Part shown: in pieces, positions 9,103 through 18,796 of the stretch
Numbering within the stretch: position 1 is the first letter of the stretch
Layout: each line of letters starts with the position of its first letter
Source: Candidatus Zixiibacteriota bacterium
GTDB taxonomy: Bacteria; Zixibacteria; MSB-5A5; GN15; FEB-12
NCBI GenBank assembly: GCA_024278515.1
Contig: JAJRTA010000129.1
Span: 1 to 33,612 of the forward strand
Reading direction: 5' to 3'
Length of the DNA: 33,612 nucleotides
Program-made: the position numbers and the translations under genes
The notes under the pieces: model-generated
Database searches by the model: none
What the model saw: the letters and a program-made list of their open reading frames with translations, nothing else
Told to the model about the DNA's origin: nothing

Positions 9103-9131
9103 TTGACTTGGGCTCGTGATTGTGGCATATT
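9103..9131 (+). promoter_or_regulatory. Candidate promoter for the exporter/LPS-core operon
   Basis: TTGACT (9103-9108), 17-nt spacer, CATATT (9126-9131), about 30 nt before the ATG at 9162. The -35 matches 5 of 6 consensus bases and the -10 matches 4 of 6. Confidence 0.45.
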
Positions 9132-9161
9132 TCAGTTTATGCGCAATTTTGGTGAAAACTT

Positions 9162-11114
9162 ATGACTCTGTACCGGCGTACATTTTCGATCCTCAGGCCG
9201 TATGTAAAACAACTGGTCACGGCCTCGGTTTCAGCGGCGATTCATGCCTTGTTGTCAGGCCTTATGGTCTGGATGGCCGGACCGCTTCTGATGACCCTGT
9301 TCCAGATGCAGTCCGGTCCGGCACTTGAAAACAGCGAGTCGGCGATACACTCGTCAGTTACACCGGGAAAAGATACGCCGATTGACTCGGAACTTATCGG
9401 CGGTGTGACCTCTGGAATTGAAGGCGTTCGCGCCTGGATGAAAGGCTGGGTGCAGGACCTCGTTCAGGCTGAGACACGCCGTGACACTCTGTTCAACTTC
9501 TGTTGGTTGATCCTGCTGATTGCCTTCGGCAAGAACCTGTTCAATTACCTGCAGGGCTGGTTCATGGCATTCGTGCAGCAATCGGTGGTGCGCAATCTCA
9601 GGGACAGACTGTTTGAAAAGTATCAGCGGCTGTCGCTCGACTATTTTCATCGCCGCCGCACCGGACAGGTTATTTCCCGTGTCACCAACGACGTAGTCGT
9701 ATTGAACGAATCGGTCGATATCGGTTTCAATCATCTGGTCGCCGATACTATTATGGCCCTGACTTTCTTCGCCTTCCTGATAATCCTGAGCTGGAAACTG
9801 ACCCTGCTGGCCATGATCGTCCTGCCGGTTGTCTTTGGTTTCATCTGGTTTGTCGGCAAAACTCTCCGTCGTTATTCCGAGCGAACCCAGCAGCGTATGG
9901 CCGATGTGAATTCCGTTCTCGAAGAGGCCATAAATAATACGCGAATTGTCAAAGCGTTTTCGATGGAGAAATTCGAGACTGCAAAGTTCCTGCGCACGAC
10001 CCGTGAATATTTTCGTTCTCTGCTTCGTATGACCCGCATCCGCCATCTGGCCTCGCCTATTAACGATATTCTGATAAGTATCGCCGGTGTGACGATCCTG
10101 ATGTATGCCGGGTCGAGAATCATCACCGGCGCCGGCGAGCTTGACGCAGGCGACTTCATGACGTTTGTCATCGCCATGTTCGCCATGATCAAGCCGGTGA
10201 AATCGCTGAGCCAGATCCACATAAAACTTCAGGAAGGCCTGGCCGCCGCGGAACGGATTTTCCGCGTGCTGGATGCCGAGGAAAAAATTGTCGACCCGCC
10301 CAATCCGAAACGGATCGAAATTTTCTCGGACCGCATCAGTTATCGTAACGTCGAGTTCGCCTACAACCCGGGAGAACCGGTGCTTCGTGATATTTCCTTC
10401 GATATACGATTGGGCGAAGTAGTCGCAATCGTCGGGCCGTCGGGCGCAGGCAAATCAACATTGCTTGACCTTCTACCCCGTTTCTATGATCCGCAGAAGG
10501 GACAGATCACAATCGACGGTATAAACATCGCCGAACTGTCACTTGCTTCGTTGCGCGGCCTGATGGGGATTGTTACGCAGGAGACATTTTTATTCAATGA
10601 TACTATCTACAACAACATTGCCTACGGTCTCACCGATATTTCCCGGGACAGCGTCGTGGAAGCGGCCCGTATGGCCAACGCCGACCGATTTATTCGCGAG
10701 TTCGAAAATGACTACGACACGCTGGTCGGCAACCGTGGCGTTATGCTCTCAGGCGGGCAACGTCAGCGTCTGGCTATCGCTCGCGCCTTGTTGAAAAACC
10801 CGCAGATACTGATTTTCGATGAAGCCACTTCAGCCCTCGACACCGAGTCGGAACTGCTTGTACAGGAGGCCATCAGCCGATTGATGAAAAACCGTACCAC
10901 CCTGGTGGTCGCGCACAGATTGTCAACGATTGTCAATGCCGACCGCATCGTGGTAATAGAAAACGGACAATTAATCGAAGAAGGACACCATGAGGAGCTT
11001 CTTGAAGCTCGTGGTCTGTATCACCGCTTGTACATGATGCAATTCAAAAACGGCGAAAGCGTTCCCCGTCCTGATCCCGATCAACAAGCAGTCACACAGG
11101 AGGACCGGCCCTGA
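9162..11114 (+). CDS. MsbA-type lipid exporter ABC transporter (fused permease-ATPase)
   Basis: 650 residues, the normal arrangement of a half-transporter that works as a homodimer. The N-terminal ~330 residues hold six hydrophobic segments with the ABC exporter signature RDRLFEKYQRLSLDYFHRRRTGQ. The C-terminal ATPase has Walker A GPSGAGKST (about residue 425), Q-loop GIVTQETFLFN, ABC signature LSGGQRQRLAIARALL (about 530), Walker B ILIFDEATSALD (about 551) and H-loop VVAHRLST. A ~75-residue insertion between the first two membrane segments (ENSESAIHSSVTPGKD and onward) is a little longer than in E. coli MsbA. It heads a run of sugar transferases, which supports flipping of lipid A-core or another glycolipid across the inner membrane. 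The stop shares one base with the next ATG. Confidence 0.92.
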   Translation: MTLYRRTFSILRPYVKQLVTASVSAAIHALLSGLMVWMAGPLLMTLFQMQSGPALENSESAIHSSVTPGKDTPIDSELIGGVTSGIEGVRAWMKGWVQDLVQAETRRDTLFNFCWLILLIAFGKNLFNYLQGWFMAFVQQSVVRNLRDRLFEKYQRLSLDYFHRRRTGQVISRVTNDVVVLNESVDIGFNHLVADTIMALTFFAFLIILSWKLTLLAMIVLPVVFGFIWFVGKTLRRYSERTQQRMADVNSVLEEAINNTRIVKAFSMEKFETAKFLRTTREYFRSLLRMTRIRHLASPINDILISIAGVTILMYAGSRIITGAGELDAGDFMTFVIAMFAMIKPVKSLSQIHIKLQEGLAAAERIFRVLDAEEKIVDPPNPKRIEIFSDRISYRNVEFAYNPGEPVLRDISFDIRLGEVVAIVGPSGAGKSTLLDLLPRFYDPQKGQITIDGINIAELSLASLRGLMGIVTQETFLFNDTIYNNIAYGLTDISRDSVVEAARMANADRFIREFENDYDTLVGNRGVMLSGGQRQRLAIARALLKNPQILIFDEATSALDTESELLVQEAISRLMKNRTTLVVAHRLSTIVNADRIVVIENGQLIEEGHHEELLEARGLYHRLYMMQFKNGESVPRPDPDQQAVTQEDRP

Positions 11115-12253
11115 TGCCTCCCGCGTTGGTAAAAAAGACTGAGCTTGGATTCAAGAAGTTCCTGCACCGGTTGTTCGGTCTCATACTGGGCAAAGGCGAC
11201 AGATCGAAAATCCCGGTACGCAGCAAGAATATCAGATCTGTTCTTATACTCAGACCCGACAAGCTCGGGGATATGATAACAACCGTGCCGACCGCCCATG
11301 CCCTCAGGGAGAAGTTCCCGCTGGTCAGAATTGAGATTATCGCCTCACCGTTGAACAGGCAACTGGTCGACAACGATCCCTGCTTTGATGCCGTGCATAT
11401 TTATCGCAAGAACATTTTCCATGACCTGCCTCTGATATGGCGTCTTCGCAGAGAACAGTTCGACATTATTTTTGACCCCATCTGTCACGACTCGGTTACC
11501 GGGCTGCTCTTATCGAAGCTGATCAGCAATAATTCCGTGCTTGCCGCCGCGCGTAAACTGGAGCTGAGTTCTTTTTACGACTACTGCGAACCGTACCAGC
11601 CTGACGGTGAAGAACACAACATCGATAACAGCCTGTTGCTGTTTAATGTGCTGGGGATAGCGCCTGAGAGTATCGATCCGTTTCGACCTGTATATCTGCC
11701 CGACGCGTGCAAGCGAAAAGCTGATGAATTCATGGCCGCGCTCGAGGCCGATCGTTCATTTCTCATAGGCATAAACATATCCGCGGGAAGTCCCACCCGG
11801 AGCCTGGCGTCATCGAAATATGCGGCCTTGATCGATCGGATACTACGCGAAGATCCCCGGGCGCAGGTAGTAGTAGTATGTACAATGGCTGATCGGGATA
11901 TTGGCCTGGAATTGACCGAAGGCCGGGGGCCACAGGTCCGTATCGTACCGGAAGGTCTGTCGTTGCTGGAAGCAGCGGCGATTATTGGAAGATTCGACCT
12001 GTTTATCTCCCCGGACACATCGCTAATCCACATGGCGCGTCTGATGAAAGTACCGGTGGTCGGACTTTACTGCAGTCATAAACGTAATTATCATTTCTGG
12101 AAACCGTACCGTCAGGAACATGGCTCAGTGCTTTCGTCACATCCGGGACATATCCATGACATAGAAGCAGATGAAATATACGAAGAACTTATGAAATTGA
12201 CAGCGCAGGAGTACCCGGAAGGTACGGGGCGGATAGTGTCATCGCGGCGGTAA
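11114..12253 (+). CDS. Glycosyltransferase family 9 (heptosyltransferase-like)
   Basis: 379 residues of GT9 (ADP-heptose:LPS heptosyltransferase family), a GT-B enzyme that adds core sugars at the cytoplasmic face. The family opening is SVLILRPDKLGDMITTVPTAHAL (about residue 38), matching the RxDxxGDxxxxxP motif. The donor-side signature is FDLFISPDTSLIHMARLMKVPVVGLYC (about residue 295), the usual SxDSGxxHxA-type loop with a Thr. The GINISAG segment replaces the usual HPGA. The start has AGGAGG 10 nt upstream and one-base overlap with the ABC transporter. Sugar not determined, and family membership is clear. Confidence 0.9.
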   Translation: MPPALVKKTELGFKKFLHRLFGLILGKGDRSKIPVRSKNIRSVLILRPDKLGDMITTVPTAHALREKFPLVRIEIIASPLNRQLVDNDPCFDAVHIYRKNIFHDLPLIWRLRREQFDIIFDPICHDSVTGLLLSKLISNNSVLAAARKLELSSFYDYCEPYQPDGEEHNIDNSLLLFNVLGIAPESIDPFRPVYLPDACKRKADEFMAALEADRSFLIGINISAGSPTRSLASSKYAALIDRILREDPRAQVVVVCTMADRDIGLELTEGRGPQVRIVPEGLSLLEAAAIIGRFDLFISPDTSLIHMARLMKVPVVGLYCSHKRNYHFWKPYRQEHGSVLSSHPGHIHDIEADEIYEELMKLTAQEYPEGTGRIVSSRR

Positions 12254-12256
12254 TTT

Positions 12257-13078
<822 letters not shown>

Positions 13079-13080
13079 AT

Positions 13081-14118
13081 ATGCCGAAGATTTTGGATCT
13101 CCGTCCGGGAGACCGTATCTTAATCAGTCGCACCGACAGGCTGGGGGATCTTATCCTGGCCCTGCCGTTTGTCGAAACGCTCAAATGTCGTTATCCGGAG
13201 TGTCACATTGAAGTACTCGCGTCGCTGTACGCTTCACCGATACTTGAGAATAACAATCGTATCGACGGCATCGTGCGGGTGCTCAATCAACAGCTCGTGA
13301 CCGATCGTTTATACAAAAAAGATCTCCTGCAGAAGATAAAGAAGTCCAACTACCATGTCGTAGTGGCCCTGTACCCTGAACGTCACATTTGCCAGCTTTT
13401 CCATAAAGCGGCCATCCCGGACCGGATCGGCACGGCCGGCAGGTTTCATTCGGTTTTCTTCAATCACCGGCTCCTGCACAGCCGCAAGTCGAACAAAAAA
13501 CATGAATGCGAATATAACCTCGATTTTCTGAAATTCTTTCGAGACGGTGATACGGTTCGTATGCCGGTGGTCTATCCGCGTGATAAAGAGCTGGCCAACG
13601 CGCGCCGTATCCTGAAAGAGGCGGGAGTCGTGGACAGGTTTGTGGTGATCCATCCCGGATCGGGAGGTTCGGCTGAGCGATGGCCGCTTGACAGATTTCT
13701 CGAATTGTATTCAGCTTTGGAAAAACGCGGTTTGCAGGTAGTAATTTCCGGTTCGGAAAACGAAGGTGAGATGATCGACAGTCGCTCGCGGGAACTGGGC
13801 TTGAAAGTACGACGAATTACCGGCGACACCGATTTACGCACCCTCGCCGCCGCCCTGTCGCTGGCCGATGTGGTTGTGGCTAACTCCACCGGCCCGCTGC
13901 ACCTCGCTGTCGCAGTGGGAACCAAAGTAGTCGGATTGTATCCCGGCAAGGCTGTTATGTCGCCGGCCCGCTGGGGACCGCTGGGCGAACATGACCGGGT
14001 TCTGGTCCCGACATCGAAAGAATGCACCTGCTCCCCTAACGAATGCACCTGTATGTTGACGATAACAGTAGAGAAAGTAGCGTCCGAAGTTGCACAACTT
14101 TTTGACAAGGCAGGATGA
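13081..14118 (+). CDS. Glycosyltransferase family 9 (heptosyltransferase-like), second copy
   Basis: 345 residues. It opens with ILISRTDRLGDLILALPFVETL, the RxDxxGD motif of heptosyltransferases. VIHPGSGGSAERWPLDRF is the canonical HPGxG...KRWP-type donor loop, and VANSTGPLHLAVAVGTKVVGLYP is the (S/T)xGPxHxAxAxG signature. It is closer to the canonical family than the copy at 11114. The C-terminal segment has an unusual cysteine pattern, CTC x5 CTC, after the last core helix. The AAAGAGA upstream could be the SD. It is the last transferase of the operon. The next gene (rel) begins about 16 nt downstream. Confidence 0.92.
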   Translation: MPKILDLRPGDRILISRTDRLGDLILALPFVETLKCRYPECHIEVLASLYASPILENNNRIDGIVRVLNQQLVTDRLYKKDLLQKIKKSNYHVVVALYPERHICQLFHKAAIPDRIGTAGRFHSVFFNHRLLHSRKSNKKHECEYNLDFLKFFRDGDTVRMPVVYPRDKELANARRILKEAGVVDRFVVIHPGSGGSAERWPLDRFLELYSALEKRGLQVVISGSENEGEMIDSRSRELGLKVRRITGDTDLRTLAAALSLADVVVANSTGPLHLAVAVGTKVVGLYPGKAVMSPARWGPLGEHDRVLVPTSKECTCSPNECTCMLTITVEKVASEVAQLFDKAG

Positions 14119-14134
14119 AAAGAAATCCAGTTCC

Positions 14135-16273
14135 ATGAATCTGGCCGAGTTTATCATCCATATCGAATCGCTGAACGCCAACATCAATATCGAATTGATC
14201 AGAAAGGCGTATGAGTTCAGCGACCGGGCTCATGCCGGACAAACACGCTCGTCGGGTGAGCCATACGTGGAACACTGCCTTGAAGTGGCCTTCATCCTGG
14301 CCGAACAGCACATGGACTCGACTACTCTGGCCGCCGGCCTGTTGCACGACGTAGTCGAAGACACCGATACGACCATTGACCGGTTGCGCGAAGAGTTCAA
14401 CGATGAAGTAGCCGAGCTGGTCGACGGCGTCACCAAACTTTCGAGCATGAAGTTTTCATCGCGTGAAGAACAGCAGGTTGAGTATTTCCGCAAGATGCTT
14501 CTCACCATGGCCAGGGATATCCGGGTTATCCTGATCAAACTGGCCGACCGCCTCCACAACATGCGTACTCTCGAACACGTATCCGAGAAACGCCAGAAAC
14601 GGATCGCCCAGGAGACACGTGATGTTTACTGTCCGCTGGCGCACCGCTTCGGTATCCACAAAGTCAAGATGGAGCTTGAGGATCTGTCGCTGAAATTTCT
14701 CGAGAAAGATATTTACAACGAGCTGAAAAAGCGGATCAACGAAACGCGGGAGGAACGCGAAGAACATATCGCCCGCCTCGTGGCTCCTATCCGGGCCGAA
14801 CTCGAGAAGAATCATATCCCCGCAGAAGTTTACGGGCGAGCCAAGCACCTCGATTCCATCCACCGCAAGATCAAGATCAGGCGCGTACCGTTCGATGAAA
14901 TCTTCGATCTTTTCGCCATTCGGATCATCACCGACACCGAACGGGACTGCTATCATACCATGGGCATCCTTCACTCCATGTGGAAACCGGTGCCGAACCG
15001 TTTTCATGACTATATCGCCAACCCGAAACCGAACGGATACCGGTCGTTGCATACAACAGTTTTCGGCCCCGACAACCGTCCGGTGGAAATTCAGATAAGA
15101 ACGCACCAGATGCACCATGTCGCGGAAAACGGTATTGCGGCGCACTGGCTGTACAAAGAAGGACGGCAACAGTTGTCCAAGTCGGACCGTCAGATGATCT
15201 GGCTGCGTGATGTACTCGAATGGCAAAAAGAGATGACCAACCCGGCGGATTTCCTTGAGTATCTCAAAATTGATCTCTATTCCGAAGATATCTTTGTCTT
15301 TACCCCGAAACAAAGGCTCGTTCATCTGCCCAAGGGATCAACGCCGCTCGATTTCGCCTTTCAGATCCATACTGAAATCGGCATTCACTGCGCAGGCGCC
15401 AAGATCAACGGCCGCCTGCAACCGTTATCGACCGAGCTGAACTCTGGTGACACTGTCGAGATAATCACGAACCCGCGTCGTACGCCCTCACATGACTGGC
15501 TGAAACTGGTCAAATCTTCAACCGCCCGGGCCAAAATACGCCGCTGGCTCAACCAGGCCGGATTTGAACAGTCGGTGGCGCTTGGTAAAGAGATGGTGGA
15601 ACGAAAGCTCAAAGAGATGCGACTCAAAATGCCGTCTAACGATGAACTGCAGGGATATGCCGAAAAACTTAACAAAAAATCGGTCGAGGACCTGTTCGCG
15701 TCCATCGGCAACGGCTCTATGAACCGCGCCCCGCTGATAAACCTGATCCAGCCGGAACCGGAGAAAAAAACCACCGGTCTGGTAGGCAAAGTAATAGACC
15801 GCCTGCGGGGATCGAAAGGTATCCGGGTGCACGGGATGTCCGATATGATGTTCAGATTCGCCGGATGTTGCCAACCGTTACCGGGGGAGGATATCATCGG
15901 GTTCATCACGCGTGGCCGGGGCGTTACGGTACACCGGGCCGACTGCGAAAGCGCCCGCTACCTGCAAGGTCAGTTCCCGGAACGGCGGATCGATGTGAGC
16001 TGGGATGCGGACAAAAGCCAGTCGTTTATCGTCGAGGTCGATCTGGTCGTCGAAGATCGCAAGAATATCCTTCGGGACATTACACAGGCAGTCGCGGATA
16101 TAGACACCAACGTACGCGCCGCGGAAATGCGGGCCACCGATACTGCGGCAACAGGTAAATTTGTAATCGAAGTGGCCAGTCTTTCACATCTCAACCGGAT
16201 AATCGAAAAGATGCGTCAGGTCAAAGGGGTCATCTCTGTTCTCAGATCTAAAGGGCGGGATTTCGAACAGTAG
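14135..16273 (+). CDS. rel: Bifunctional (p)ppGpp synthetase/hydrolase, Rel/SpoT family
   Basis: About 712 residues with the complete RSH layout. The HD hydrolase domain (EPYVEHCLEV with H47, GLLHDVVEDT with H71-D72, and KLADRLHNMRTL) appears intact. The RelA/SpoT synthetase domain starts near residue 233 (YGRAKHLDSIHRK, FDEIFDLFAIRII, ANPKPNGYRSLHT, VEIQIRT). A TGS domain is near 385 (FVFTPKQRLVHLPKGSTPLDFAF). A zinc/CC segment is near 576 (FAGCCQPLPG). A C-terminal ACT domain runs from about 629. Because both catalytic regions look complete, it should both make and degrade (p)ppGpp. I start it at the ATG at 14135. An upstream TTG at 14090 would overlap the previous gene by 29 nt. Its position after the glycan operon may link transcription, with no terminator seen between. 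Confidence 0.95.
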   Translation: MNLAEFIIHIESLNANINIELIRKAYEFSDRAHAGQTRSSGEPYVEHCLEVAFILAEQHMDSTTLAAGLLHDVVEDTDTTIDRLREEFNDEVAELVDGVTKLSSMKFSSREEQQVEYFRKMLLTMARDIRVILIKLADRLHNMRTLEHVSEKRQKRIAQETRDVYCPLAHRFGIHKVKMELEDLSLKFLEKDIYNELKKRINETREEREEHIARLVAPIRAELEKNHIPAEVYGRAKHLDSIHRKIKIRRVPFDEIFDLFAIRIITDTERDCYHTMGILHSMWKPVPNRFHDYIANPKPNGYRSLHTTVFGPDNRPVEIQIRTHQMHHVAENGIAAHWLYKEGRQQLSKSDRQMIWLRDVLEWQKEMTNPADFLEYLKIDLYSEDIFVFTPKQRLVHLPKGSTPLDFAFQIHTEIGIHCAGAKINGRLQPLSTELNSGDTVEIITNPRRTPSHDWLKLVKSSTARAKIRRWLNQAGFEQSVALGKEMVERKLKEMRLKMPSNDELQGYAEKLNKKSVEDLFASIGNGSMNRAPLINLIQPEPEKKTTGLVGKVIDRLRGSKGIRVHGMSDMMFRFAGCCQPLPGEDIIGFITRGRGVTVHRADCESARYLQGQFPERRIDVSWDADKSQSFIVEVDLVVEDRKNILRDITQAVADIDTNVRAAEMRATDTAATGKFVIEVASLSHLNRIIEKMRQVKGVISVLRSKGRDFEQ

Positions 16274-16291
16274 AATTATCTCCTCTTTCAC

Positions 16292-18031
16292 CTAATCCAC
16301 AAAATGCACATTCAGACTGAGCGTGTCGGCTCCGCGCACGACAACGATTTCAACTGAGTCCCCTTTGCGAAATTTGCCGAGAGCCCCCATGTAGTCGTAT
16401 ATATCTCCGATACCGGTCTCCCCCATTTTTATGATAATATCACCGGTCAGAATACCGGCCCTTTCCCCCGGACGGTCGGCGGAAACACCGTCGACTTTCA
16501 GCCCTTTGACTTCGGCGGCAAAATCGGGCACGATCCCGAGCGAGACAGTATAGCTGCCGCGACCCCGACGACCATCAGACCGGGTCTTCTGAAAAGTCAG
16601 CGATCCGCCGACGCGATCAAAATGCGACAAGACCTTCGTCACCAAACCGGTCACATTGACAATTCCTTCCGGATCGATCTTTTCAATATCGTCGGTTGGG
16701 CGATGATAATCCGAATGAGCGCCGGTAAACAAGAACAACGATGGTATCCGCCGGTTATAGAATGCGGTATGATCAGACGCGCCGATACCGGATTCCCGCG
16801 ATATTAGCTTGAACTTGTCGCAGGTCAGTGAATCGAAATACGGTTTGAACTCAGCAGCCGACCCGGTACCAAAAATTATCAATCCCTCCTGCTCTTTCAG
16901 ACGGCCGATCATGTCCATGTTCACCATCATCCTTACAGCGTTTGAATCTATTGTCATGTTCCCTGCGAAATACGATGACCCGAGAATCCCGGCCTCCTCG
17001 CCGGTGAACCCGATAAACAGCATCGAGTAATGGAGCCGGTCCTTAACGGCCGAGTAATACCGGGCCAGTTCCAGCAATGCGGCGACACCGGATGCGTTGT
17101 CGTCGGCCCCGTTGTGAATCATCGGCTCGTCACCACGATACAGGGATACATCCGTGCCAAATCCGAGATGGTCATAATGCGCCCCGATTATTACAGTCGT
17201 ATCGTTACCGGTCGGTAAATAGCCAACAACGTTATAAGCAGTGTCACGAACTTTCTCCAGATCGGTCCGGCCTGAAACCATGTTGATATCAGGCGATGAA
17301 ATATCCAGCCCGAGCCGCTCCATTCCGGAACGACGCAGGTACACTACCGGCACATCTTTGGGGTTTACCTGTGAAGAGCTGATTTTCGGAGGAGTATCAT
17401 CCATATCAGGAGGTGCAATAAAGAAAACACCTGATGCTTCCTGTTCAATTGCCGTATTGATTTTTGAGATCATCGAGCCGTAACCGTCGAGCTTCACCTG
17501 CGCGGAGTCACTTTTGAGTGAGTCCGGCAAAACCGGAGTATATCTCCTGATCAGCACCGCCTTACCGGCTACATCAAGCCCCTCGTAATCATTTATCTTT
17601 AACGGTTCTTCTTCCGCGATAATTCCATATCCGACATCGATCACCTCATCGAATGTAAACGAGAGAGAGCCGGAATACGGCAGAGGGATAAACTCTTTAC
17701 CCATCTTCATCGGTTTGCCGTTAACGATAAGAGAATTGTTTTCTCCCGGTTTGATCGTTTTGGTAAATTCGAACGGTTGCAGGTATCCGTCGGTCCCGCG
17801 TGGTTCAAGCCCTGCCCGCTCAAAAACTTTCTGAATATAGTACGCCGCTTTCAGCTCACCCGGTTCGCCTACCCGGCGTCCTTCCAGGGAGTCGTCAGCC
17901 AACACTTCGATATGCCGGTAAACAGAATCAGCGCTGATTACATATTCAGCCCGAACCAATGGCACCATGAACAAGAGACCGGCCAGAATAACACCGATGG
18001 CCGCGAATAATTGGAAGCAACGGAATTTCAT
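16292..18031 (-). CDS. Secreted M28-family aminopeptidase with PA-like insert and C-terminal PDZ domain
   Basis: 579 residues. Residues 1-28 are a signal peptide (hydrophobic core then VRA, cleavage likely before EYV). An inserted PA-like domain covers about 130-250. The M28 catalytic core has all the co-catalytic zinc ligands: AHYDHLG (H285), GADDNASG (D310), FTGEEAG (E345 catalytic, E346 ligand), VNMDMIGR (D373) and HSDYH (H443). Residues about 490-579 form a PDZ domain (LGIVPDF, GVSADRPGERAGILTGDIIIKMG), as in several FCB-group exported M28 peptidases. The ATG is preceded by a strong AAGGAG five bases upstream. It would release N-terminal amino acids from peptides outside the cytoplasm. 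It is convergent with rel across an 18-nt gap. Confidence 0.95.
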   Translation of the reverse strand: MKFRCFQLFAAIGVILAGLLFMVPLVRAEYVISADSVYRHIEVLADDSLEGRRVGEPGELKAAYYIQKVFERAGLEPRGTDGYLQPFEFTKTIKPGENNSLIVNGKPMKMGKEFIPLPYSGSLSFTFDEVIDVGYGIIAEEEPLKINDYEGLDVAGKAVLIRRYTPVLPDSLKSDSAQVKLDGYGSMISKINTAIEQEASGVFFIAPPDMDDTPPKISSSQVNPKDVPVVYLRRSGMERLGLDISSPDINMVSGRTDLEKVRDTAYNVVGYLPTGNDTTVIIGAHYDHLGFGTDVSLYRGDEPMIHNGADDNASGVAALLELARYYSAVKDRLHYSMLFIGFTGEEAGILGSSYFAGNMTIDSNAVRMMVNMDMIGRLKEQEGLIIFGTGSAAEFKPYFDSLTCDKFKLISRESGIGASDHTAFYNRRIPSLFLFTGAHSDYHRPTDDIEKIDPEGIVNVTGLVTKVLSHFDRVGGSLTFQKTRSDGRRGRGSYTVSLGIVPDFAAEVKGLKVDGVSADRPGERAGILTGDIIIKMGETGIGDIYDYMGALGKFRKGDSVEIVVVRGADTLSLNVHFVD

Positions 18032-18063
18032 CTTGTCTCCTTAATAAACGTAAAACGTATATT

Positions 18064-18086
18064 TCGCCTGTCACCTTATCAGGCGA
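18064..18086 (-). promoter_or_regulatory. Small hairpin in the predicted 5' UTR of the M28 gene
   Basis: TCGCCTG (18064-18070) and CAGGCGA (18080-18086) form a 7-bp stem with a 9-nt loop. It starts within a few bases of the predicted transcription start and ends about 20 nt before the Shine-Dalgarno. It could affect mRNA stability or be a protein-binding site. Function not shown. Confidence 0.35.
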
Positions 18087-18096
18087 CGAGATGTAT

Positions 18097-18125
18097 AATA
18101 TATCCGGGAGTGAACGTCGTGTCAG
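18097..18125 (-). promoter_or_regulatory. Promoter of the M28 peptidase gene
   Basis: On the minus strand CTGACA (18120-18125), 17-nt spacer, TATATT (18097-18102). Each hexamer differs from consensus at one base and the spacer is ideal. Transcription would begin near 18090, leaving a leader of about 60 nt. Confidence 0.6.
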
Positions 18126-18229
18126 GTTTGAAAGTTGTGATCAACAGCAAGAAATTGATTGCCCTTAATCGGAAACCGACCGTTCTTACCTTAACGACAT
18201 AGCCTTAGATAACTCGAAAGAGGTTTGAT

Positions 18230-18796
18230 GTGAGTAATTCCATGACTACAACCGGCAAAGCCGGTTCCACCACAGTTAAAGACAGCCTGACCATAGCCGG
18301 AGTAATATTATTTGTAGTTCTGGGGTACATAGTCTGGCAACTGGCCCGGTCGACAGATCAACCGGAGACCGCCGGTTTTCATCCTGAATTAGGCGGCGGC
18401 AATATGGACCAGGCTATGGCAGCCCTGGCCGACCTCCCGGAAGACTTCGAGACCCTGGTCCAGATGGGCAACCAGTTTATGGATAACCGCAACTATGCTG
18501 TGGCGGCTGAGATCTACAAACGGGCGCTGGCTCAAAAAGAAGTGGCCAATATCCGGGTCGACTACGGCGCTTGTCTTCATGCCATGGGACTGGACCTGCG
18601 GGCCCTTGAAGAGTTCCGCACCGTACTGGCCCAGGAGCCGACCCACGCCATCGCTAATTTCAATATGGGCATTGTCTTTTCAGGTCAGCATATGGCGGAT
18701 TCAGCCATATTTTATTTCAACAAATATCTCGAGCTGGAGCCGGATGGTCGCGCCGCTCCCACCGCCCGTCAGTACCTGCAGGAGTTAGGTGGATAG
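18230..18796 (+). CDS. Membrane-anchored tetratricopeptide-repeat protein
   Basis: 188 residues. After a short polar N-terminus, residues ~21-41 (LTIAGVILFVVLGYIVWQLA) form one membrane helix, followed by an acidic linker and two or three TPR-like repeats: VQMGNQFMDNRNYAVAAEIYKRAL, RVDYGACLHAMGLDLRALEEF and ANFNMGIVFSGQHMADSAIFY, each with the W/L-G-Y-A-P helix-turn-helix spacing. The GTG start is chosen because AAAGAGG sits 6 nt upstream. The last 8 nt overlap the GTG start of the metal permease, so the two are translated together. It probably sits at the inner membrane with the TPR domain outside and acts as a scaffold. The partner is unknown and the permease is the obvious candidate. Confidence 0.82.
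   Translation: MSNSMTTTGKAGSTTVKDSLTIAGVILFVVLGYIVWQLARSTDQPETAGFHPELGGGNMDQAMAALADLPEDFETLVQMGNQFMDNRNYAVAAEIYKRALAQKEVANIRVDYGACLHAMGLDLRALEEFRTVLAQEPTHAIANFNMGIVFSGQHMADSAIFYFNKYLELEPDGRAAPTARQYLQELGG

Noticed and set aside
9354-10220. Long minus-strand reading frame (288 codons) opposite the ABC transporter
   Set aside because: It is antisense to a clear ABC exporter, has no recognisable motif and is His/Gln-rich in the manner of shadow frames.
14456-15325. Minus-strand reading frame of 289 codons opposite rel
   Set aside because: Antisense to the conserved HD and synthetase domains, with no family signature.
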